A DNA stretch of 64,000 nucleotides from Micropterix aruncella. Lineage: Eukaryota > Arthropoda > Insecta > Lepidoptera > Micropterigidae. The DNA lies in the NCBI GenBank assembly GCA_944548615.1, contig OX155961.1, positions 34,810,108-34,874,107 of the forward strand, in the 5' to 3' direction. A program made the translations under genes and the position numbers. Shown in pieces: positions 1 through 9,300 of the stretch. Position 1 is the stretch's first letter. Each line of letters opens with the position of its first letter. Below the pieces are notes generated by a model. The model saw only the letters and a program-made list of their open reading frames with translations, searched no databases and was not told the DNA's origin.

Positions 1-415
1 TTAAAATAAATTAAAATGTTATAATTAAATTTTTAATAAAATAATAATAAACAAAATAACTATATAATTACCTGTACAACTGCTGATGTCAAAAAAAAAC
101 AAATAAGGAACCAAATAGCACTAACAGACAAAAGAAAAAAGATGGGAGGGTTTCCGTTTGGAAAGAAGAAATGCTTTTTCAAAAAGTGCTTGAATATAGA
201 GTGATGGCACGCCTCTAATATTTGGAGGGAGCTGGTTCTATAATCGAGTTTAGATCTCAAACTCTTCGATCTCAGTATTTGCAAGATTTAAGAGGTCAGT
301 CTTGCGAGATCATGGTATTTTGCGAGAACTTGCAGAATTCAAAATATTATTTTTTATAATTTAATTTGCTTAGAATTCATATGTACGAGCAAACCTTTAA
401 GAGAAGAGAGCGTGC
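1..415. other. AT-rich flank, no gene seen
   Basis: No convincing coding region. Around 255-335 there are several short copies of a CTTGCGAGA/GATCTC-type motif that recur at 4069-4170. The Transib element may therefore have landed inside an older element whose other end is near 4180. This is inference. Confidence 0.4.
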
Positions 416-420
416 CGTCG

Positions 421-456
421 CACATAGGTGGATATTGAGTAATTAGGCGGCCAAAA
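421..456 (+). repeat. Transib left terminal inverted repeat
   Basis: Pairs with 3647-3682 with one mismatch (A/T at repeat position 21). The outer heptamer is CACATAG, and a CCAAAA-containing block begins at position 31 of the repeat. Confidence 0.93.
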
Positions 457-696
457 GTCAAAATCTTAAAAATGAATGTAGGCACAAATTATTGACGTTG
501 ACGCATAGTTAACACTTCCGCGAACCACCCCCCACCCATTTTTACCACGACCGTACGCCCCCGCTTCCATGCAGGTAGTCGGAATTTGATTGCTATCCCT
601 AGTGCACGCATCCTGTTCTCGGCGCCCCCAAAGTGATATCATTTTCAAAGCCAATATTTTTGTTTTGAAGTATAAAACACCAGTGACAGTGCAGTG

Positions 697-3063
697 ATGG
701 ATTCTGAAAATACAGGTATGTATCCTTCAGACACTATTTTTTTTTGTATTTAAACATAGTTTTCCATTTTATTTCACAAATCAAACCTTTGACGTTTTCA
801 ATACAAAATTACCACGATTCTAAGAATAAATTGGTGTTTTTATGACTCATCCCTATTCGTCCCTGTCTTGTTTCATTTTTAATTGAATATGTTATGTATT
901 TGACATTACATATTTAAGAAAATCTGCCGCAGAATCCCGCAAGTTTACTAAAAAATAATTTTTGAAAAAATTTTAAGAAAATTACCTAAAATTTTTTTTT
1001 TCTAACTTTCTTAAAAATTTGTTTTCTTTGTTTTAGGGTCATCAAGTGCTTCTGGCGTTAAAGTAGTAACGCGAAAATATTTGTTTAACCATATGAAAAC
1101 TCAAAACTTGGCTACCTTTGACGAAAAATTGGAGTGCTTGGAAAATGATTTTATCATGAGTTACGGAGACTCTGATGACAAAAAAAAGGACTTAAAACAC
1201 AAATTTTCTCACTTCAAATCGCAGATGAAGCAAAGATGGTTGCGTGCGCACAAAATGGAGGAAGTATTCCTTCAAAATAATGAGTCATGGTTGGAAGGGA
1301 CTTTTGAAATTCCAATCAAAACAAGTCACCAACAAGGTCGTCCGTCTAAATCATTCTCCGATTTAAGTGAGCGAAGCAAACGGAGAAAAACCGAAGAAAT
1401 ACGTTCCTCTGTAGAACCTGAAGTCATCGTTCATGCTGCCCAAACGATTTTACAGACAGATGGAAAAAGAAATGCGTCCAAAGTCCTGAAAGAGATTACA
1501 AATTCTCCAACACGAGCGACTAGGTATAGAAAAACCAGTGGCAAATGTGATGAAACTATTCCTCCGTTGACTCCGTTTAAAGCACTTCAGATGTTTGTTG
1601 AAGCCGATCTTTCAAAGCGACAGTATGAAATAATAAGGGCCACAAATAAGAAACACTTTCCGTGCTACGATCTTTTGTTGAAAGAAAAACAGAAATGTTT
1701 TTCATCAGAAACGGGTTTACGGGTAACGGCTACCTGCGCAGAAATGAATTTACAAACCCTTTTAGATCTGACAGCCACGCGCTTATCTAAATTCTTGGAA
1801 GAAGTGTTGGTAACACTAAATGAAAATGAGCGGCATTTACTAAAGATTATAAGCAAATGGGGTTGTGACGGCTCTCAACAAACAAGATATAAACAGAAAT
1901 TTACAGAAGATGGCGATTCGGATGCGAACATTTTCTTAAGCTCATTTGTGCCTCTACAAATCGTTTGCGGGGAAAACAATAATAAAGTTGTATGGCAAAA
2001 TCCAACGCCTTCCTCGCCACGATTTTGCCGTCCTATAAGATTCCGCTTTATTAAGGAATCTACTGATGTAACCAAAGAAGAAATAAGCTATGTGGAAAAT
2101 GCTACAAGGTCCTTAACCCCGACCCAAGTAAATCTGAATGACTGCGAGTACACTTTTACTCATATTATGAAAATGACTATGATTGACGGTAAAGTGTGTA
2201 ATGCAGCCACAAACACTACTTCAACAAGTCGCTGCTACATATGTGGAGCCACTTCAAAGGATTTTAATAATCTGAATAAAAAAAATGAAGAAATTCCCGA
2301 AGCCCTGGAATTTGGAATCTCTGTTTTGCACGCCAGGATCCGAATTTTTGAGAGTATTCTGCACCTGGCATATAAATTGACTACGAAAAAATATAGGCAA
2401 AGGAAAACTCAAGAAGAAAAGAAAACCGAAGAAGACAGAAAAAAGGAAATACAGGAGCGATTTCGGACTGAAACTGGCTTATTAGTCGACATGCCCAAAG
2501 CCAATTTCGGCAACACAAATGATGGGAACACCAGTAGACGGTTTTTTGAAAATACTGAGCTAGCAGCCGATATCACAGGACTTAATCATGATTTAATACA
2601 CAGGTTAAAAGTCATCCTGGAGACAATTTCTAGTGGGCACAACATCGACACAGATAAATATGATACCTATGCACTAGACACTGCAAAGTTGTATGTTGAG
2701 CTCTACGGATGGCACCCCATGACACCAACTATGCATAAAATTCTCATCCATGGAGCCAGCATCATAAAAACCTCTTTACTTCCAATTGGACAGTTGTCGG
2801 AAGAAGCGTCTGAGGCGCGCAATAAACATTTTAGGTCATACAGACAAAATTTTGCGAGAAAATTTTCACGAGAAACGTGTAACTTAGACATTTATCATAG
2901 ATTACTATTAACATCAGATCCACTGCTGAGCAGCATGAGGCCTATCAAAAAAAGCCCACGTAAGCCATTTCTATCGGAAACAATTTCATTACTATTGCCA
3001 GCTGAACCAAATGTAGAAACAGATCCTGAACACTCTGACCAAGAAGACACATCATTCAATTAA
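697..3063 (+). CDS. Transib transposase (RAG1-related DDE recombinase), two exons
   Basis: Cuts and pastes the surrounding element, acting in the nucleus. Exon 1 is 697-715 (ATG at 697, donor GTATG at 716); exon 2 is 1037-3063 (acceptor TTTTAG ending at 1036). Joining keeps the frame and gives 681 residues, about normal for Transib. Without splicing the first ATG of the long frame is 1093. Visible catalytic residues, matched to the RAG1 D600/D708/E962 triad: D284 in KWGCDGS, D390 in MTMIDGKVCN, and E599 in SEEASEARNKHF. A CYICG zinc-binding motif follows the second Asp. The C-terminal NKHF(R) region aligns with the RAG1 segment after its catalytic Glu. No stop or frameshift breaks the frame. 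AATAAA-type signals lie at about 3208-3225. Family assignment is firm; activity is inferred. Confidence 0.93.
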
Positions 3064-3646
3064 AATCTATTAATTTAGTATAGTTTGTAAATATTGTAGG
3101 CTAAGCTGTAAATACGTATATTAACATGTGTATACCTACCTAATTTGTAAGTATGGTAGGCTAAGCTGTAAATATCTATATTAAAATTTGTATACCTGTT
3201 GTAAATGGAAATAAAAAAAAATAAAAAAAAAGTTTCTTATTTTTTTATAATATATCATTAAAAAAGGAGGGTCCCATACAGTCGGGAATGATATTTTACA
3301 CAATATGTGTTAGTTGGAACCCGCTAGCTGCAATGGGTGCTGAAATATTTAACTTTTTAACACTTCGTTGTATGAGCGCCACCTGCAGGAAAAAAAACGT
3401 AACAGTTTTTAGTATTTTTTGTTGTAGCAGCAATAATTATACACATTCTGTGCAAATTTCAGCTTCCTAGCTATAGCGGTTTCGGAGATAGAGCCCGCTG
3501 ACAGACAGAAATACAGCAAAGTCTCAGTAATAGGGTCCCGTTTGCCACCCTTTGGGTACGGCACCCTAAAAATGGCTTTATTTTGTAAGATAATCTTTTA
3601 TTTTAATCAAATATACTATTCTGAAAGTGATAAAACAAAAAAATAT

Positions 3647-3682
3647 TTTTGGCCGCCTAATAACTCAATATCCACCTATGTG
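3647..3682 (-). repeat. Transib right terminal inverted repeat
   Basis: Reverse complement of the left end. It is followed directly by the second CGTCG copy (3683-3687). Confidence 0.93.
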
Positions 3683-3687
3683 CGTCG

Positions 3688-4252
3688 TTTTCAGAATAGA
3701 CTTACACAATTTTCACTTTCAGTCCATCTTCTGCCTTTAAAAAGTATTTCCATACTTTCAGCGAACTATTAAATGCCTTATAAACTATGTTTGATGACAT
3801 GATGACATCAATTTAATGATACGAAACAAATTTCCGGCAGGATATTATTATATTCTTTACTATTAAAAACAATCGGAACACTCTGCTTTATCACATTTTT
3901 ACGTTACGCGCATGAAAACCAGCGCCTGCGCGCAATCGCGACTTTCCGTTGCGTTCTCCCCTGTCATTGGCTGTCATTATAGCGCCGGGAATCCCGGGGA
4001 TGTGACGGCGAGCGCTGCGTAGGTTTGTGTCATGGTCGCGCTCCTAAATGGTCATGAAATGTGCTGCTGCCCGATCTCGCAAATCTTGCGAGATTGCATG
4101 TGATTTTGCGTGCAAGTTTAATCTTGCAAGATCTTGGTATTTCGAGATCTCGGTATACCAAGATTGCATTCCCTAGCATCAACCCCTAATGTATTATTAT
4201 CATGCAAGTCTTGAAATACTCGTTCCGTATATTTTTTTTTCAAGCAAAGGTA
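3688..4252. other. repeat-like flank with GC-rich block and a possible hAT-type end
   Basis: No gene seen. 3895-4060 is GC-rich, unlike its surroundings. 4069-4176 carries repeated GATCTCG/CTTGCGAG motifs and ends in GATTGCATTCCCTA, which looks like the end of a hAT-type transposon with subterminal repeats. No clear left partner was found except weak motif similarity at 255-335. Confidence 0.3.
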
Positions 4253-4565
4253 TTAACCCGTTGAGTATGAGTCAACCAAATCTGGTCGCGAAACAATTAT
4301 CCGTTGAGTACGAGTCGACCAAATCTGGTCGCGCGTTTTTTTCACTTCTTTGACGTTCTCATATTTATTCATAATTATCTAATTGTTTTACAAAATGATA
4401 TTTCAATATTCTATATTCGAAATTTCAATGCAATCATTGTGCAGTTGTTCTTTTTATGATTGGTGTAGTAGTTTCGTAGTTATAGTACTTTAAGTCGATG
4501 TCGCCGAAAATCCTGCAAAAGAGACAGATGCATCCATGAAAATACCCATTTACTCCAAGGGTTAA
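4253..4565 (+). mobile_element. TTAA-flanked piggyBac-type MITE, copy 1
   Basis: TTAA occurs at 4253-4256 and 4562-4565. The ends are CCCGTTGAGTATGAG and, inverted, CCCTTGGAGTAAATGGG. The interior matches the reverse complement of 16523-16796. The left terminal motif with its CCAAATCTGGTCGCG box is present twice in this copy, about 45 bp apart, which makes it longer than copy 2. There is no coding capacity. TTAA target choice is typical of piggyBac-mobilised MITEs. Confidence 0.75.
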
Positions 4566-4663
4566 TATTTAATTACCGCGAGAAAATCCGTTTTTTTCAA
4601 TTTTTACCAACACGCTTCAACAAGATGCACACAGATGACTCTTATCAAAAATAAAAACAAAAG

Positions 4664-5148
4664 AAAGTCACCTTTTGTTTTTTTAGAACATAATATGTAT
4701 TAGCTATGTCTGCCAGTATTCACTTTTATATCGTTCCAAAGAGTTTGTAACTCATTATCACTTTTTGTTTTAAACGCAATGACTCGATGCTTCTTAACGT
4801 AGATATCTAGGTCTGGAAGTTATCAATTTTGACTGTCCTTAACTGCCTTTGGGTCAAATCTCGCAATGCTTGCTTTAAGACATGGTTTTCTAAGGTAGGT
4901 AAAGTCACCTTTTGTTTTTTTAGAACATAATATGTATTAGCTATGTCTGCCAGTATTCACTTTTATATCGTTCCAAAGAGTTTGTAACTCATTATCACTT
5001 TTTGTTTTAAACGCAATGACTCGACAGTGACTCGATGCTTCTTAACGTAGATATCTAGGTCTGGAAGTTATCAATTTTGACTGTCCTTAACTGCCTTTGG
5101 GTTAAATCTCGCAATGCTTGCTTTAAGACATGGTTTTCTAAGGTAGGT
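4664..5148 (+). repeat. tandem duplication, about 240-bp unit
   Basis: 4664-4900 and 4901-5148 are nearly identical direct copies starting AAAGTCACCTTTTG and ending TAAGGTAGGT. The second copy has an 11-bp insertion (itself a small duplication around GACTCGA) and a C/T change. The close match indicates a recent duplication. Confidence 0.9.
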
Positions 5149-5215
5149 GACCTATCTAAGCTATCTGACATTTTCAGGGCCCATCATCATCATCATTTAC
5201 GAATAACAAGCCTGG

Positions 5216-6316
5216 TGTACGAATTATCACTTGCATTTTCTAATATGGGTGGCTGTTCGCGAGAGATCGATTCTTAGAAGCTTATATTCCTCTTTCACAC
5301 GCTCGAGCCACCCCATAACAGACATAAATAACAGACACTGAAACAAAATACGGCTCATTCAAATATTAAAATCATCCGCAAGGAAGTCCTAACTAAATAC
5401 GCAGGACAAAATTCCATGAAAGGTCCTGGTAATAATATATCGCCGTCTTTAAGGGCCGAAGACCCCTAATTAATTATCAGCCTGTCATTTCTCGCAGTGG
5501 ATATATCGAGGGTGTCGACCGATAACAAAAAATCGTAAACGCGGCAAGCCGCTCGCGCAACCCTCTTATATTAAAACAAATGTGGTAATCTCAAAATAAT
5601 CGCAATGTTTGAGGTAATTAGGAGGCTATTAATTATTCGACTGAAAGCTTGGATAAAATCAAATACTTATAATTTTGCTAGCTATTCGAAGGAATTTTAA
5701 GTACTAAATATGATGTATTGTTAATGTTTAATCTACATATTTTCGCTATAAACCTAATGATAATGTAGTAGTAATACATATTATAGAAAATTACCTTCAA
5801 TTAAGGTGAGATTAATTTAAGTTAAAAATGTAAGCCTGATTGAATAATACATATGTACTCTCGCTAAGCCACACCCCTTAACCCTCAGTAGGCCGGTCTC
5901 TTACCGCCGCCATTGCCTTTTAACCAATCACGGGTTAGAGTGGCGGGGCTTTAGCGAGGCTAGTGAACGATTTTGGAAAATCGAAGTCACAAAAATACCG
6001 AGGTCGAGAATGAACGACCCTTAAGCGGCGGGATAATAGTTGTACATACGGCAGCCCTTGGCTGGTCTCGTACTCGCGCGCATAATTTAAGTGTATACTG
6101 TAACTCACGAGTAAATTGAGGGACAATAAACGTTCTTTTGAAATAAACTCTTTCACTGTGTGATCATCTAATAGAGTGTGAACCAGATACGGGAGACTAC
6201 TCGGCGGCCAGGAAGAACGAGAGAACGCGAAGGTAAATAACATTTACAGTCCACAAAAACCACCCTTCAGCAGTGGGAGAAACTCACAGAAAAATAACTG
6301 ATGGATTTTATAACCA
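5216..6316 (+). repeat. BEL/Pao 5' LTR
   Basis: 1,101 bp, TG...CA ends. It carries AATAAA near 6125, a plausible polyadenylation signal for the retroelement transcript. The antisense open frame at 5935-6243 recurs in the 3' LTR and is not supported as a gene. Confidence 0.93.
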
Positions 6317-6378
6317 TAAGTGATCCATCGCAGCCGGATGAAAAATAAAGAAAAGAACCTTGAAAAATAAATTGTACG

Positions 6379-9300
6379 ATGGAGTCGACCGCAGAAAAAT
6401 CGAACGTATCGAGGCGGACCTGGTCACAAAGCAGCAGGAGGAGTGAAAGAGTTCAGGAAGTGAAAGAAGCATCAGAACAACTGAGGCGGGTCACCAGAGA
6501 ACAAGCAAAGGTAGCCGCGGAAAAGAAAAAATTGGAATCAGAGGCGATAACGCAAAGGGAACAACTCCGTGCGACCGAAGAGATAGCGACGGCAAAACGC
6601 AGATCGGAGGCGGCAGGAGCGGCGGCTGCGATTCAAGTGCAACATGCAGATTTAGAAGCTGAATTGCAGATGCTAGAAGCAGACCGTCAGCACGCACTTA
6701 GAGTGTTAGACGTAGTTTCCGAAGCTTACGACTCAGAAAAAAGCGGAGAATGGGAGACAAGAAGTTACGCCGATCTTGAAGAAACAGCAGGTCGTACTAC
6801 GCTGTGGGCAGAGACGCAAGCACCGCTGACTTCATATAGTGAACCCGACCAAATAAAACCACGAAATGAAGAGCGATACCGCGGCAGGAGAGAAGAAGAA
6901 TCGGACGAGGCGATGCAGCACGAGGCGGGCGCGGCTGCAGCTCACGGGTCAACACGTCGCGCGGCGCACGGGGGGATGCGGCTCGAGGCGGGCGCGGCGG
7001 CACCTCACGGGGCAACACATCGCGCGGCGCACGAGGGGATGCGGCTCGAGGCGGGCGCGGCGGCAACTCACGGAGCAGCGCATCGCGCAGCGGGCGGCGA
7101 AATCGCGACCGAAGCGGACGCGGCGGCCACAGACGCCGCCGCGGCCGCTGGCTCCAGCACAGGAGACGGGTCCGATGACAGCGCGAGCAAAAAATTAATA
7201 AGCCAGGTATGTCGAGTAATTTCAATAGCCTCCTCGAAGCCGCAATATAACAAAGAACTTCCACCCTTTAGTGGAGATCCACTTCAGTTTTTAGCCTTTA
7301 AATCGATTTTTAACCAGTCCACCGAAGTTATAGGTCTGAATGACGAACAAAACTTACTTCGCTTGCAATCCGCGATACGCGGACGAGCAAGAGATTGCGT
7401 TTCAGGGTTACTTTTATCCCCTGCGAACGTTGGCGAAATAATGAAAACATTAGAGACGTTATTTGGAAATCCAAATGTAATTATTCAGCGCACACTAGCT
7501 GATTTACGTAAAACCAGGGACCTCTCTGAATTTATAGAAGCAGAGGAATTGTTGCAATTTGCTTGCCAAGTTAAGAATCTGGTGGCCACAGTAAAATCAG
7601 TAAATAGGATTGAGCACCTATGGAACCCAGAACTTTTAGGTTCTCTTATAGCGAAGTTGCCAAAAAACTTATTAACATTGTGGCTAGGAGATAAAGGAAA
7701 GGGTAAACCAGACGAACCGGTTATCATACGATTCGCATCTTGGCTAGAAACACTAGCGATAGACTCGCAAGATGCGGGAATAGGTCCATTAGACAGCGGT
7801 AGAAAAAATCAAGTAGTAGCGCGCGATAAAAAGTATAAACAGCAAAATCATAAAAATTACGTTCTTAACATGACTGAGCAGTCTCGTATGAAATGCCCAA
7901 ATTGTACCGGCGATCATTTTCTCAGCAAATGCGAAAGGTTTAAAAAACTTTCCCTAGACTCTCGCTGGGGAGTCGTAAAATCACTTAAGCGATGCTTTAA
8001 ATGCCTTGCACCTTCGCACGGCAGGAAAAACTGCCCAGCCTATAAAAGGTTTCCTCGATTTAAGTATCATTTCTTACTTACTGCCGCGGACGCGGCGCTC
8101 GGCGGAACCGAGATAATTACGGCAACAGCCGAAGGTGAAACACAGACCGGGGCTATTGTCGCGCATACAGTAGCCAACAACAGAGTCCTCTTGCAAGTTT
8201 TACCGATAACGTTAATAGGACCAAAGGGGAGAAAGGTAGTTTACGCGCTTTTAGACAGCGGATCGACGGTCTCTATAATAGACCGCGAAGTCGCGCAAGA
8301 GCTGAATATTAGAGGGCCTCCCACCAATATGGAGGTATGTGGTATAGGAAGTATGAAAACTTCTTCTAAAGGGGCTGAAACAGTCTCGTTTCAAATAAGG
8401 GGGGAATTGGGCCGTAAGGTTTTCGACGTGCAGGCTTATAGTATTGCGGCGTTAAACCTTCCGAAATTAAAAAATTTATCGGCGGCCGCCTCTGATTTTG
8501 ACACTTTGACTGCGGTGAAAGTCGACAAAATATCAGATGTCCAACCGCGCCTACTAATCGGGGCTAATTGTTGGGAATTAATCGTTTCACGCGGATTAAG
8601 GCGCATTAATGACGAATTATCGTTGTCAAAAACACTACTGGGCTGGGTTCCAGTGGGACGAGTATCTGTAGATAGGCAAAATGACGCATTACATAGCTTC
8701 TGCCTAAGTGATAGCGGTAGCAATGACGCGTCTCTTCAGAGATTACTCGAGGAAAACCTCAGATTAGAGCAAGACTGGCCGAATAAAAAGCGAGAACTTG
8801 CGGACTCGGTAAGGTCTAAAAAATTATTAGAATCCACTACTTCGTTAAACGGCGGGGTATGGCACACGGGGTTGCTCTGGCGAGATGACAGACGTGTTCT
8901 TCCTGATAGCCGACCTATGGCGCTAGCTCGACTTCACGCCGTCGAGAGAAAAATGGACAGAGATCGGACTTATGGAGACGCTTATTGTCAGAAAATGGAC
9001 AAGTACTTAGCAGAAGGTTACGCCGAAGAAGTAGACCCTTCCAAATTAGCCGGCCGAACTGATATATGGTTTTTACCACACTTGGGTGTCTGTAGCGCCG
9101 CCAAAGGAAACAAGCTTAGGATCGTGCATGACGCTGCTGCTAGCGTAAAGGGAGTATCTCTAAATAGCTTACTGATAACGGGGCCAGACTATAATCAAAG
9201 CATAACAGGTATACTTTTTAGGTTCCGCGAGCATCCGGTGGCTTTTACCGCCGATATTGGGGACATGTTCATGCGTATTAAGGTGATCGAGGACGATACC

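Larger units (their letters stand above)
416..3687 (+). mobile_element. complete Transib DNA transposon (with target duplications)
   Basis: The element proper is 421-3682 (3,262 bp). The left end starts CACATAGGTGGATATTGAGT; the right end is its reverse complement, with one mismatch over about 36 bp. The direct duplication CGTCG lies at 416-420 and 3683-3687. A GC-rich 5-bp duplication of CGNCG type and ends starting with CAC are known hallmarks of the Transib superfamily. An A-rich block starts 23 bp inside each end after the first seven bases, recalling the nonamer of a 23-RSS. The single gene inside is an intact Transib transposase. Intact ends, clean duplication and an open frame suggest a young, possibly autonomous copy. 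Confidence 0.93.

Noticed and set aside
60..284. 74-codon minus-strand frame with a hydrophobic segment
   Set aside because: AT-driven Phe/Leu richness, no domain, and lies in repeat-like flank.
5935..6243. Minus-strand open frame of 102 codons, repeated at 12861-13178
   Set aside because: It lies wholly inside the LTRs, and the 2-bp indel between LTRs changes its C-terminus. No motif.
6317..6345. Primer-binding site for reverse transcription
   Set aside because: The sequence after the 5' LTR does not start with TGG, and I could not match it to a tRNA 3' end with confidence.
6797..7264. Arg/Pro-rich minus-strand frame opposite gag
   Set aside because: Shadow of the GC-rich Gag repeats; the plus frame has clear domains.
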